Assembly: GCA_027339205.1 (NCBI GenBank)
Contig: DAHWOV010000073.1
Location: 1 to 31,362 of the forward strand
Direction: 5' to 3'
DNA: 31,362 nt
DNA from: JAJYVT01 sp027339205
GTDB taxonomy: Bacteria; Actinomycetota; Acidimicrobiia; Acidimicrobiales; RAAP-2
In this document: positions 15,301 to 23,457 of the stretch, piece by piece
Position numbering within the stretch: position 1 is the first letter of the stretch
Layout of the letters: every line of letters starts with the position of its first letter
Notes under the pieces: generated by a model
The model's database searches: none
Told to the model about the DNA's origin: nothing
The model's input: the letters and a program-made list of their open reading frames with translations, nothing else
Program-made: the position numbers and the translations under genes

Positions 15301-16337
15301 CGGGCGGCCCCCCCGTCGGGATCCCCTGCCCTCGCCGGCTCGACGCGGGCGGCGTGCGCCGCGGCCCCACCTGCGCCGGCGGGCTCGGCCGGAGACGGTC
15401 CGGCGAGGAGCGGGGTTCGCCGGCGGAACGCCTCGAGCGCCATGAGGGCGGAGTCGCGCCAGAGCACGTGGTCACGCCAGCGCTCCCGGGGCAGGCGAGC
15501 CTGCACCGCCGCTGAGACCTGCGCCACCATCTCGTCGGTCCACGGGTCGTGCTGGCCCCGCTCCGCGCCCATCCGCGCGTATGCCGGGCCCATGCGCGCG
15601 GCGTGCTCGTCGATGCCACCCTCGGTGTTCAGCTCCACCGTCTCGAAGGGCCCGAGGAACGCCCACCTCCGGCCCAGACCCTCTCGCATCACCGTGTCGA
15701 CGTCTTGGGGATCGACGACCCCGTCTCGGACGAGGCAGTACGCCTCGCGCAGGACCGCGCCCTGGAGCCGGTTGAACACGAACCCTTCGACCTCCCGACG
15801 GAGCACGATGGGGGACATGCCGACCGAGGAGAGCAGCCCGCGGGCCCGCTCGACGGTCGCGGCCGAGGTGAGCGGAGAGGGAACCACCTCGACGACGGGC
15901 AGCAGGTAGGGAGGGTTGCCCGGATGCGCCACGAGCACGCGGCTCGGATCGCGCACTGCCGGGGCCAGCGAGGAGGGCGGGATGGCCGACGAGGAGGAGG
16001 CGAGCACCGCGTCCGGCGCGGCGAGACCCTCGAGCTCTTCGAACAGCGCGCGCTTCAGGTCGGCGTCCTCCGGGGCGCACTCCTGGACGTACGTCGCGCC
16101 ACGCACGGCGGAGGGCAGGTCGCCCCCCGGCCTGACCCGCCCGGCGACGTCGCCGGGGTCCTCGTCGAGCAGCCCGCACACGGCGAGGGCGCGCAACCGC
16201 CGGATGACGTCGTCGCGCGCCAGCGCCCGGCGGGCGTCGTCGGGCTCGTAGAGCGCGACGACGCGCCCCGCCCGGGCGAACACGATCGACCACGCCACGC
16301 CGATGGTCCCTCCGCCGACCACGGCGACCGGCCCCAT
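15297..16337 (-). CDS. 3-hydroxyacyl-CoA dehydrogenase-like oxidoreductase (lambda-crystallin / carnitine dehydrogenase type)
   Basis: A 346-residue NAD-dependent dehydrogenase. The N-terminal Rossmann motif is Gly8-x-Gly10-xx-Gly13 in 'VAVVGGGTIGVAW', with an acidic residue ('YEPDD') that favours NAD over NADP. 'VAHPGNPPYLLPVVEVV' contains the catalytic His of the family, and 'EGFVFNRLQGAVLREAY' starts the C-terminal helical domain. Length and motifs fit the single-domain group that includes L-gulonate 3-dehydrogenase, lambda-crystallin and L-carnitine dehydrogenase, not the large beta-oxidation enzymes. The last ~35 residues are Ala/Pro-rich. ATG 16337 is chosen; GTG 16340 is equally well placed after GAGGAA. 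It overlaps the DUF885 gene downstream and lies 247 bp after the [2Fe-2S] gene. The substrate is unknown. Confidence 0.85.
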   Translation of the reverse strand: MGPVAVVGGGTIGVAWSIVFARAGRVVALYEPDDARRALARDDVIRRLRALAVCGLLDEDPGDVAGRVRPGGDLPSAVRGATYVQECAPEDADLKRALFEELEGLAAPDAVLASSSSAIPPSSLAPAVRDPSRVLVAHPGNPPYLLPVVEVVPSPLTSAATVERARGLLSSVGMSPIVLRREVEGFVFNRLQGAVLREAYCLVRDGVVDPQDVDTVMREGLGRRWAFLGPFETVELNTEGGIDEHAARMGPAYARMGAERGQHDPWTDEMVAQVSAAVQARLPRERWRDHVLWRDSALMALEAFRRRTPLLAGPSPAEPAGAGGAAAHAARVEPARAGDPDGGAAR

Positions 16338-16369
16338 CACGTGTCTTCCTCAGCTACCCGCACGGTTCG

Positions 16370-16375
16370 ATTATC
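16370..16375 (-). promoter_or_regulatory. Candidate -10 element (GATAAT) for the dehydrogenase/DUF885 pair
   Basis: GATAAT on the minus strand, in the longer match TACGATAAT, lies ~33 bp before the dehydrogenase start, giving a short leader. No good -35 is seen at 16-19 bp, so an activator may be needed or the match may be chance. The rest of the gap 16338-16584 holds no gene I recognise. Confidence 0.28.
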
Positions 16376-16584
16376 GTACTCATGACCGCATGCCGAACTC
16401 CCAATCCGTGCCCCCGCGCGACTGCCGGACCCGGTCGACCGGGCAACCGCTTGGTGCTCCCTTGCCGCTTGCCGCCCGTGGACGCCGTGCGAGCCCTCCC
16501 GCGGTCCGCGGAGTTGGAGGCATGCGCGCCGTGCGGGCAGGATCGAGCCAAGGAGCTGCACGGGTGAGGGGCGCGCGCTGCGGC

Positions 16585-16905
16585 TCAGCAGCCCGGGCCC
16601 GCGCCGACCTGGCGCTCCACCCGCATGCCGTCGGCCACGAGCGTCATGCACGCCCGCGTGTTCGGCACGTCGTCCACGACAACAAGGCATTCGAAGCACA
16701 CCCCGATCCCGCAGAAGATCCCGCGGCTCGCGCCGGTCACAGTCCGACGGGTCCTCAGCCCCTCTTCGGCGACGAGCACCGCCGCCACGGTCTCCCCCTC
16801 GTAGGCCACCGTCGGTCGGCCGTCGACTACAAGGCCGACCTCGCGACCGCGGGCGACCGCGGAGTCCGGAGTGAGCGGGAACCGACCACGCGAGACGAGG
16901 GGCAC
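16585..16905 (-). CDS. Small (2Fe-2S)-binding protein, HcnA/LhpF-like dehydrogenase subunit
   Basis: A 106-residue ferredoxin-like protein, the normal size of the A subunit of hydrogen cyanide synthase and related opine, proline and hydroxyproline dehydrogenases. The plant-type [2Fe-2S] ligands are visible as Cx4CxxC in 'GIFCGIGVCFECLVVV' plus the fourth Cys in 'NTRACMTLV'. An early beta-grasp part ('LVVDGRPTVAYEGETVAAVL') precedes it. It should carry electrons within a complex with the HcnB-like and DAO-like subunits, yet those genes lie about 10 kb downstream rather than next to it. GTG is the only start in frame after the preceding stop and has no strong ribosome-binding site. It is divergent from the SDR gene at 16983, with 77 bp between, so a shared control region is likely. 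Confidence 0.88.
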   Translation of the reverse strand: MPLVSRGRFPLTPDSAVARGREVGLVVDGRPTVAYEGETVAAVLVAEEGLRTRRTVTGASRGIFCGIGVCFECLVVVDDVPNTRACMTLVADGMRVERQVGAGPGC

Positions 16906-16982
16906 GGCGTCATGGTACCGACCCGTCGGCGAGCTCCCGAGGCCGCGCGCCGCGCATCCGCCGGCTCGTGGGTGGCAACCGG

Positions 16983-17750
16983 GTGAGCCCGACGCCGTCC
17001 CTCCTCGAGGGCAAGGTGGCGCTCGTCACCGGCGGCGCAGCTGGGCTCGGGGCGGCGATCGCCGGGACCTTGGCCGGCGCTGGCGCTCGCGGCGCGGTCG
17101 TCGATCTCGTGGAACCGCCCGCCAAGGCGGTTCCCGACGGATGGGCGGCCATCACGGCCGACGTACGTGACGAGGCCTCGATCTCGCGAGCGTTCGCGCA
17201 GGTCGGCGCGCTCGCCGGCATCCCCGACGTCGTGGTGGCGAACGCGGGCGTCGTGCCCCGCTGGACCGCCACCGAAGAGATCGACCCCGCGGACTGGGAC
17301 GCCGTGTTCGCGGTGAACACCCGCGGCGTCATGCTCACGGTGCGCGAGGCCGTGCGGGTCATGCGGCGACGGCGCGCCGGGTCGATCGTGGTTATGTCGT
17401 CGCTCAACGGGTGGAAGGGCGATCCGCACATCGCCTCGTACGTGGCGAGCAAGCACGCCGTCGTGGGGCTCGTCCGCTCGGTGGCACTCGACGTTGGGCG
17501 CGACAACATCCGCGTGAACGCCGTCGGCCCGGGCCCGGTGCCGACCGACGCGCTCCGCGCCCGGATGGCCTCACGGGCGTCGCGCGGAGAACCTCCGGTC
17601 GAAGAGGCGCTGCGTCTCGCAGGCGCTGCGACCGCGCTCGGGAGGGTGGTCACGCCCGAGGAGGTGGCGAGCGCAGCGCTCTTCTTGGCGAGCGACCTCG
17701 CGTCTGGGGTGACCGGGCAGCTGATCGCAGTAGACGCAGGGGTCCTCTGA
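16983..17750 (+). CDS. Short-chain dehydrogenase/reductase (classical SDR)
   Basis: A 255-residue NAD(P)-dependent oxidoreductase with the classical SDR features: cofactor motif 'VTGGAAGLGAAIA' near the N-terminus, 'VVANAG' in the middle, and the catalytic set Ser ('VVMSSLNGW'), Tyr and Lys in 'ASYVASKHAVVG'. The 'VVDLVEPP' acid at the end of strand 2 favours NAD. The end 'ASGVTGQLIAVDAGVL' is typical. GTG 16983 is chosen because GGGTGG lies 7 nt upstream; GTG 16968 would add five residues. It is followed 70 bp later by a second SDR in the same direction. The substrate is unknown; oxidation of a hydroxy acid or alcohol from the neighbouring catabolic genes is possible. Confidence 0.9.
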   Translation: MSPTPSLLEGKVALVTGGAAGLGAAIAGTLAGAGARGAVVDLVEPPAKAVPDGWAAITADVRDEASISRAFAQVGALAGIPDVVVANAGVVPRWTATEEIDPADWDAVFAVNTRGVMLTVREAVRVMRRRRAGSIVVMSSLNGWKGDPHIASYVASKHAVVGLVRSVALDVGRDNIRVNAVGPGPVPTDALRARMASRASRGEPPVEEALRLAGAATALGRVVTPEEVASAALFLASDLASGVTGQLIAVDAGVL

Positions 17751-17820
17751 GCGTGCGGCCGAGCGCCCGACCCCACAGAAGCGAGCACCTCGCACGCACA
17801 CGTCGAGAAAGGGGCCAGCA

Positions 17821-18585
17821 ATGATCGACCTCAGCGGCAAGACCGTCCTTCTCACCGGCGCCTCGCGGGGCATCGGGGCAGCGACTGCAGCGGTCCTCGG
17901 GGCGGCCGGAGCCTCCCTCGTGGCCCACTACGGCGAGCACGGAGCCGGCGCCGAGGAGGCGACCCGCGACGTTCCGCCCCAGCGCAAGCTCCTCGTCGAG
18001 TCCGACTTCTCCCAGCCCGGCTCGGGCAGGGAGCTGTGGGCAGAGGCCGTGTCGTGGCGCGGCCGCGTGGACGTGCTCGTCCTGAACGCGGCGGTGATGC
18101 CGGAGACCCCGATCGACGCGGACGACGCTGACTGGGACGCCACCTGGGCGCAGGTGCTCCAGGTGAACGTCCAAGAGCCTGCGAATCTGATGCGCGAGGC
18201 CGTTCGGCACTTCCGCGAGAGCGGCGGAGGAACCATCGTGACCATGTCGAGCTGGGTGGCTGAGCAGGGCTCCGCCATCCCCCAGCTCACCGCCTACGCG
18301 GCGAGCAAGGCGGCAGTCCGGGCGATGACCCAGACGGTCGCAAGGGTCCATGCCAAGGACGGCGTGCTCGCCTACGTCATCGCGCCAGGGATCGTCCGGA
18401 CCCGCATGTCGGAGATCTCCTTCGCGTCGCGCGGCGGTGAGGACGCGGTCAAGGCGATCCTCCCGCTCGGCGACATGGTGCCGCCCACGGAGGTCGCCAA
18501 CCTGGTGGCCTTCGCCGCGAGCGGGCTTTGCCGCCATCTCTCGGGCGCGACCCTCGACGTCAACGGGGCGGCGTACGTGCGCTGA
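17821..18585 (+). CDS. Second short-chain dehydrogenase/reductase
   Basis: A 254-residue SDR with 'LLTGASRGIGAATA', 'VLVLNAAVMPE' (the NNAG-type motif with Ala in place of Gly), Ser in 'TMSSWVAEQ' and the Tyr/Lys pair in 'LTAYAASKAAV'. The cofactor tail 'VAHYGEHGAGAEE' lacks the acid expected for NAD after strand 2 and may suit NADP. It ends 'LSGATLDVNGAAYVR'. The ATG follows GAGAAAGGGG by 6 nt, a good ribosome-binding site. It differs clearly from the preceding SDR, so the two probably catalyse different steps or act on different hydroxyls. It converges on the LLM gene at 18717; the 131 bp between them have small GC palindromes but no U-tract terminator. Confidence 0.9.
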   Translation: MIDLSGKTVLLTGASRGIGAATAAVLGAAGASLVAHYGEHGAGAEEATRDVPPQRKLLVESDFSQPGSGRELWAEAVSWRGRVDVLVLNAAVMPETPIDADDADWDATWAQVLQVNVQEPANLMREAVRHFRESGGGTIVTMSSWVAEQGSAIPQLTAYAASKAAVRAMTQTVARVHAKDGVLAYVIAPGIVRTRMSEISFASRGGEDAVKAILPLGDMVPPTEVANLVAFAASGLCRHLSGATLDVNGAAYVR

Positions 18586-18716
18586 CCGGGCCAGGCACGT
18601 GGCGTCCTCTGTCGCCCTTAGCCCTCTTCCCGGGAGCTCCGGGTGGCTTCGGTCGCCGCGCCCGGCCCTCCCGCTCACGGCGTCCCGCGGCGGGCGGCCG
18701 CCAGGGCGTAAGGGCG

Positions 18717-19730
18717 TCAGGCAAGGAGCGAGCGAAGCGCCGGCAGGACCCGCCGCCCGAGGAGCTGGACTCCTTCGTCGTCGCTGAGGCCGTGTGGCGT
18801 GCCGAACTCGACTCTCGACGCCCCCGCCTCCACGACCGTCGCCGCCTGCTCGGCCACGTCCTCCGGGGTCCCGGAGAACGCGAAACGCGAGAGGAGCTCG
18901 TCGGGAACGAGCGATGCCGCGCGCGCGTGGTCTCCGGCGGCGATGCACCGGTGCAGCTCGCTTAGGAGCTCCTCTCCAACATCGACCGTCGGGTCGAGAG
19001 CTGCCACCACGTCGAGGTACATCGCCACGTTCTCGCGGGCGCGCCGTCGAGCTGCCGCGCGGTCGTCGGCGACGACGGTGACCGCCCCGACGACGACTGA
19101 GCAGCTGCCTGGGGTCCGGCCGGCGGCGGCTTCCCCCGTCGCGACGCGGCTGCGCAACAGCCGGACCATCGACGGGTTCGACGACCCGCCCAGCTTCACC
19201 TCCGCGGCGATCTCTCCCCCGAGGGCGGCCAGGCGCGGTCCCCAGGCTCCGATGAGCAGGGGCACAGGACCGGGCACCCGCAGGCCGCGGAGCTGCGCGC
19301 CGGGCGGGAGGCGAAAGCGCGTGCCCGCGACCCCCGAGTCCCGTCCGCACAGCAGTGCGTCGATCACCGTCACTGCCTCCGCCATCGCCGCCGGGACGTC
19401 GCGCTGGTCGACTCCGAGCTCCTCGAGCCAGCTGCCGCGGGCGAGGCCGAGGTATGCCCGGCCCTCGGACGCGGCGTCGAGGACGGCGATCTGCGCGGCG
19501 ATCTCCACCGGGTGGAGGACGAAAGGGTTCAGGCATGCCGGGCCGAGGCGCACGCGCGTCGTCGCGCGCGCCATCGTCACGAGGGCAACGATCGGCGGCT
19601 GGTAGTAGAGGTCCCCGTAGACGCTGAGGACGTCGAAGCCGAGCTCCTCAGCGGCCGTCGCAAGGCGTGCGTAGTCGACGAGGGTCTTGTCCGACTGGAA
19701 GCCGAGGCCGACAGTGACCTCGGGCGCCAC
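18717..19730 (-). CDS. LLM-class (probably F420-dependent) oxidoreductase
   Basis: A 337-residue luciferase-like (beta/alpha)8 protein of the bacterial luciferase / F420-dependent methylene-H4MPT reductase superfamily. Seen: 'VTVGLGFQSDKTLVDYARLA' at the start, 'TTRVRLGPACLNPFVLHPVEIA', 'EGRAYLGLARGSWL' and 'VPLLIGAWGPRLAALGGEIA', all typical of the group. The C-terminal part holds 'FSGTPEDVAEQAATVVEAGAS', the usual GTPE.V motif. The GTG start begins 1 nt after the TIGR04076 gene's stop, so it is in the same operon; a second GTG 15 nt upstream is possible. Such enzymes oxidise or reduce small organics with F420 or FMN. It is paralogous to the gene at 20083 but only moderately similar. Confidence 0.87.
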   Translation of the reverse strand: MAPEVTVGLGFQSDKTLVDYARLATAAEELGFDVLSVYGDLYYQPPIVALVTMARATTRVRLGPACLNPFVLHPVEIAAQIAVLDAASEGRAYLGLARGSWLEELGVDQRDVPAAMAEAVTVIDALLCGRDSGVAGTRFRLPPGAQLRGLRVPGPVPLLIGAWGPRLAALGGEIAAEVKLGGSSNPSMVRLLRSRVATGEAAAGRTPGSCSVVVGAVTVVADDRAAARRRARENVAMYLDVVAALDPTVDVGEELLSELHRCIAAGDHARAASLVPDELLSRFAFSGTPEDVAEQAATVVEAGASRVEFGTPHGLSDDEGVQLLGRRVLPALRSLLA

Positions 19731-19731
19731 C

Positions 19732-20037
19732 TCAGGTGAGCTCACCGGCGTCGAGCTCCACTCGCCCGATTCGCTCGATGCGCATGACCAGGCGCTCGTC
19801 GGGGTCGGGGCAGACCACCAGGGAGTCCCGCTCGAGCCAGTCCTCAGCGGGAAGAGCGCGCTGTTTCGCAGGCAGCAGGGGGAGCACGGCGGCGAGCGCG
19901 TAGATGCAGAAGTGGCGCCCGGCCGGAATCTCCAGGCGGCTGGAGTCCCGCACCACGAAAGAGTCGCCGGGTCGAAGGCCGCAGACGGATCGGCCCTCGA
20001 CGCGCTCGACAACGACCCTCAGATCGAAGAGCTCCAC
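19732..20037 (-). CDS. TIGR04076-family small protein
   Basis: About 101 residues. The pattern 'GRSVCGLRPGDSFVV', then 'FCIYALAAVLPLLPAKQRA', then 'SLVVCPDPDERLVMRIERI' matches the small TIGR04076 family, which has conserved Cys and acidic residues but no settled function. The GTG at 20037 is chosen because GGAAGG lies 7 nt upstream; a GTG five codons earlier also exists. It is wedged between two LLM oxidoreductase genes, 45 bp from one and 1 bp from the other, so it is probably made with them. A partner or cofactor-handling role for the LLM enzymes is a guess from position. Confidence 0.75.
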   Translation of the reverse strand: MELFDLRVVVERVEGRSVCGLRPGDSFVVRDSSRLEIPAGRHFCIYALAAVLPLLPAKQRALPAEDWLERDSLVVCPDPDERLVMRIERIGRVELDAGELT

Positions 20038-20082
20038 CTTGTCACCTTCCACCTGCAGCCCGAGTGCTCGACGGCAGCAGTC

Positions 20083-21138
20083 TCACGGCGCCGCGACGGT
20101 CGCCGCGCCCTGCGTCGTCGCCGACTTCCGGAGGACCGGCACGACCTCCCGGCCAATCGTCTTTACAGCCCGAACCGGATCGGGCCCGAGGGGCGGCCCG
20201 AAGGAGACGTGCGACGCACCCGCTGCCACAAGGCTCGCGCAGCGTACCGCCACCTGCTCGGGGGTGCCGGCGATGCCGAGCCGGAGCATCGCGGGGAGGA
20301 TCAGCGAACGGGCAAGACGCCCGTCGCCCGCTGCAAGGGCGGCGGCGGCGGGGGCGAAGTCGGCGGGGCGCAGACCCGCCCGACCGAGCAGGTAGGGGGA
20401 GAGATCTTGGCCGTAGAAGGCGAACTTCTCGGCGAGCGCCGCCTCCGCCGCCGCAGGATCCTCGTCGACCGAGACCCACACGCAGGCCGGGAGGTCGAGC
20501 TCACCTGGGCTGCGGCCGGCAGTCTCGGCCCCGGCCAGGACCTGCGCGCGGGCGAGCGGGTAGTGCTCCGGCGGGTACAAGAGCGCGAGGGCGCCGTCCG
20601 CCAGCTCGCCGGCGAGGCCGAGCATGCGCGGGCCCATCGCGCCGACGTAGAGGGGCACCGGCACGGGAAGCGGGATGGCGAGGCGGGGGCGAGCACCGGG
20701 CGCGCCACCGAGCAGCGACCGGCACGTGGCGATGGCCTCACGCGTGCGCTCGAGGGGCGCAGGGCGATCGATTGCGGCGGCGCCCAGCAGCCCCGCTGCG
20801 CCGGCACCGATCCCGAGCAGGGCGCGCCCGCCCGAGACCTCCTGGAGCGTCGCGGCGTGCATGGCGAGCTCGACGGGGTGCGCCGAGTACGGGTTCAGGA
20901 CGCCGGCTCCGAGCCGGATGCGGCTCGTCACCCCTGCCGCCGCGGAGAGCAGGACGGGCGCCGAGCGAAGCAGGAGGTCGTGGGAGACCCACAGCTGGTC
21001 GAAGCCCGACTCCTCGGCGGCGACGGCGAGCTCGAGGAAGCGGCTCGGCGGAAGGTCGTTGTTCAACCGGAGGCTCACGCGGATCGCCGCGCCGCCCGCC
21101 GCAGCACCTGCCGCGCCGTCGGGTGCGGGGGCACTCAC
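20083..21138 (-). CDS. Second LLM-class (probably F420-dependent) oxidoreductase
   Basis: A 351-residue luciferase-like protein: 'IRVSLRLNNDLPPSRFLELA', 'SRIRLGAGVLNPYSAHPVELA', 'GGRALLGIGAGAAGLLG', 'VPLYVGAMGPRMLGLAGELA' and 'IAGTPEQVAVRCASLVAAGAS'. These fit F420-dependent LLM enzymes related to methylene-tetrahydromethanopterin reductase. The first ~18 residues are low-complexity Ala/Gly/Pro, so the true fold starts after them. The GTG overlaps the stop of the Rid-family gene (GTGA), indicating translational coupling. Two LLM genes in one operon could form a heteromer, as in alpha/beta luciferase, or act on successive substrates. Confidence 0.87.
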   Translation of the reverse strand: MSAPAPDGAAGAAAGGAAIRVSLRLNNDLPPSRFLELAVAAEESGFDQLWVSHDLLLRSAPVLLSAAAGVTSRIRLGAGVLNPYSAHPVELAMHAATLQEVSGGRALLGIGAGAAGLLGAAAIDRPAPLERTREAIATCRSLLGGAPGARPRLAIPLPVPVPLYVGAMGPRMLGLAGELADGALALLYPPEHYPLARAQVLAGAETAGRSPGELDLPACVWVSVDEDPAAAEAALAEKFAFYGQDLSPYLLGRAGLRPADFAPAAAALAAGDGRLARSLILPAMLRLGIAGTPEQVAVRCASLVAAGASHVSFGPPLGPDPVRAVKTIGREVVPVLRKSATTQGAATVAAP

Positions 21139-21554
21139 TCGAGCACCTCCGCGTCGGCCTCGACCTCGACAAGGAGCCCCGAACCGACGAGCGCGGCCAC
21201 GAAGACGAGCGTGTTCGCCGGCGACACGTCGCTGAGCAACTCTCGATGCGCTGCCGCCGCCTGCGACCAGTCGGCGCCCGGAGCCAGATACAGCCGAGTA
21301 CGCACGATCGATCCCTTGGACCCGCCGAGGCCCTCGACTGCCTCGATCACGCGACCGAGGCAGTCGAGGGCTTGGCCGTAGGTGTCCGGCGGCAAGGGCG
21401 TCTCCCTCGCCGTCGTCCCGCTCACGCAGATCCGCGAGCCTCTGCGGACCGCGCGGCTGTAGCCGGCCACTTCCTCGAACGCACCCTTGACGCCCTCATG
21501 AAACCGCAGCGTCGAAGCCCCTCCCGGCTCCTCGACGGAGTCTGCGCCGTTCAT
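21135..21554 (-). CDS. Rid-family (YjgF/UK114) protein lacking the imine-deaminase Arg
   Basis: A 139-residue Rid-fold protein. Typical features are 'GYSRAVRRGSRICVSGTTA', 'ALDCLGRVIEAVEGLGGSKG', 'VRTRLYL' and 'LVEVEADA'. In canonical RidA the motif PaRs supplies the Arg that holds the 2-imino acid; here it reads 'SPANTLVFVAAL', so that Arg is missing. It therefore belongs to a Rid branch other than true RidA and may act on another imine, amide or peroxy compound, or have no deaminase activity. It directly precedes an LLM oxidoreductase, an arrangement reminiscent of RutC and RutA in pyrimidine breakdown. The upstream SBP gene lies 79 bp away. Confidence 0.87.
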   Translation of the reverse strand: MNGADSVEEPGGASTLRFHEGVKGAFEEVAGYSRAVRRGSRICVSGTTARETPLPPDTYGQALDCLGRVIEAVEGLGGSKGSIVRTRLYLAPGADWSQAAAAHRELLSDVSPANTLVFVAALVGSGLLVEVEADAEVLE

Positions 21555-21633
21555 GCGCGTCGTCTGGGACTTCGGCAGAGGCGGCCCTTGGGATCTCGCC
21601 GCCGCGTGCCGATGCCCGAGCAGACGTCTCGGT

Positions 21634-23457
21634 TCAGCTCGACAACCACACGTTGGTCGGATCGAACTCTTCGATCGCGGGGAGGAACACCGCGTTGTGC
21701 ACGCGGCTCGAGTGGTAGATCGCGTAGTCGGCCTCTTCGATCGGGTACATGACCGCCTGCTGCATGACGAACTTGTCGGCCTGGTACCACAGCTTGTCGG
21801 CCGCCGCCACCGAGCCTGCCGTCACGGCCTCGGAGATGATCTTGTCGAGCGCCTTGTTCGAGTACAGCTCCAGGTTCGCGCCAACCGGAGCTTCCGCCGC
21901 GGTGTCGTACACCGAGAAGATGAAATCGAACGCGTTGTCTCCGTACCATGTCGGGAACTCGGCATCCATCGCCATGTCCCAGACTCCGCGCTTGGCGACG
22001 CTGGGTGCCAGCAGGTACTTCGTGAAGTATGTGGCCAACGGCACCGCCAGGCCCGACACGGACACGCCGACCTGTGACAGCTCGAACTGGATGGTCTCGA
22101 AGATCTTCGTCTGGACCGGGTCACCCGCCATGTAGAGCAACTTGATGTGCAGGTGCCGCGGCTCCAGGACCTTCTTCGCCTTCGTCGGGTTGTACGGATA
22201 CAAGTTGAAGTTCTTGCCCTTGATTGTTCTGAGGGTCGCGGGCGGAAGCACCTGGGTCATCGGCGGTGCGACCTTTGGCCCGCCGGAGTCCTTGATCAGT
22301 GCGTTCCGGTTGATGGCGGTCTCGATCGCTTGGCGCACCTTCAGTGTCTTGAGCGCGCCGCCGTTGTTGGGATCGGCGAAGTTGAAGAGGAGGAACGGTG
22401 TCTCTCCACCCGTCGGGTCGAGCTGGAAGTTGGGTGTGCGAGAAGCGACGAGTTGAGGAATGTTCTCCGTCGGCACCTCCGTGGTCCCCCACATCATGTC
22501 AGCGTGCGCTGTTCCGGCCTTCAGCTCCTCCAAGGCCGTGCTCGGGGTCACCGTCTCGGTGACGACGATCTTGTTCACGTACGCTTTGCTCAGGGGATCG
22601 AGTGAAGCCTTCCACGCCGGGTTCCGGTCGAACACGATGCTCTTGCCGGGATTGTACGACGCCACGCTGTACGGCCCGTCCGAGATCAGGTGGTGAGCGA
22701 GCGCCAAGCTCGTCGGCAGGTACTTCTCGTACTCGACCGGCGCCCCGTAGAAGCCTGGGAATCCCGCGGTCATCGCCGGGAAGTAGACGGCCTTGTGCGC
22801 CAACTTGAAGGTGACGCGGAGCGGGTTTTTCGCATTGAGGACGATGCCGCTCACACTATGCGAGTTCATGTACCGGCTCATGGCAGACACCGTCGGGGCC
22901 ACCTTGGCGAACCCCTTGCAGAACGTCGCGAGGCCCACGACGAGTGTCTCGTACTCGGACAATGCCGCAGACGGCTTGTACGGATTGCAGGAGCGCTCGA
23001 CGCCCCGGAGGATGTCCGCCGCGGTCACCTGGCGAGGGGGCTTCGTGTCCCACATGACCCCCTTGCGGATTGTGAACGTGTAGTCCAATCCTGTGGTGCT
23101 CACCGTGGGGACCGCCTTGGCGAGGTCCGGGACGAGTGTGGTCGTCTTCCCCGCCACCGCCGGGTAGCTCATCAGCGGCTGGGTGTACATCCTTAGGGCG
23201 AGGTTTGTGACGGTGCCAAAGTCGATGTTCGGGTCCATGTAGTCCACGTCGCCTGTGCCGACCATATACAGGGTCCCACCACGCTTCGCCTGCGACGCGG
23301 CCACGGCGTGGTAACGAGCACGAGAGGGCGACGCACCGCTCGACGGGACTTCCAGGGACAGCGCCAGGCCGACGATCGCGAGAGAGGAGCCCAGCGCCAC
23401 TAGGTGCCGGGCGTTCCTCCGCAGTCGCCTCATGTGCATCGTCGTCACATTCCGCAT
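21634..23457 (-). CDS. Peptide/opine-type ABC transporter substrate-binding protein (SBP_bac_5)
   Basis: About 607 residues, exported. A basic N-terminus ('HMRRLRRNARH') and hydrophobic core ('LVALGSSLAIVGLALSLEV') form a signal peptide with no clear lipobox. The mature protein shows the family-5 pattern: 'KRGGTLYMVGTGDVDYMDP', 'LVPDLAKAVPTVS', 'YTFTIRKGVMWDT', 'AADILRGVERSC', 'DGPYSVASYNPGKSIVFDRN' and 'RQAIETAINRNAL'. It should capture di- or oligopeptides, or similar bulky solutes, and hand them to a Dpp/Opp permease, such as the one encoded at 27862-31362. ATG 23457 is chosen because AAAGGA lies 8 nt upstream; ATG 23463 is closer to that site. Its gene heads the Rid/LLM operon. Confidence 0.92.
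   Translation of the reverse strand: MRNVTTMHMRRLRRNARHLVALGSSLAIVGLALSLEVPSSGASPSRARYHAVAASQAKRGGTLYMVGTGDVDYMDPNIDFGTVTNLALRMYTQPLMSYPAVAGKTTTLVPDLAKAVPTVSTTGLDYTFTIRKGVMWDTKPPRQVTAADILRGVERSCNPYKPSAALSEYETLVVGLATFCKGFAKVAPTVSAMSRYMNSHSVSGIVLNAKNPLRVTFKLAHKAVYFPAMTAGFPGFYGAPVEYEKYLPTSLALAHHLISDGPYSVASYNPGKSIVFDRNPAWKASLDPLSKAYVNKIVVTETVTPSTALEELKAGTAHADMMWGTTEVPTENIPQLVASRTPNFQLDPTGGETPFLLFNFADPNNGGALKTLKVRQAIETAINRNALIKDSGGPKVAPPMTQVLPPATLRTIKGKNFNLYPYNPTKAKKVLEPRHLHIKLLYMAGDPVQTKIFETIQFELSQVGVSVSGLAVPLATYFTKYLLAPSVAKRGVWDMAMDAEFPTWYGDNAFDFIFSVYDTAAEAPVGANLELYSNKALDKIISEAVTAGSVAAADKLWYQADKFVMQQAVMYPIEEADYAIYHSSRVHNAVFLPAIEEFDPTNVWLSS

Noticed and set aside
18586..18716. Intrinsic terminator between the second SDR and the LLM gene
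   Set aside because: Short GC palindromes are present (for example CCCGG-N5-CCGGG), but stems are only about 5 bp and no T-run follows in either direction.
17650..19536. Minus-strand open frame of 628 codons opposite the second SDR gene and overlapping the LLM gene
   Set aside because: Arg/Gly/Pro-rich translation with no motifs. Both the SDR and LLM frames carry clear family signatures.
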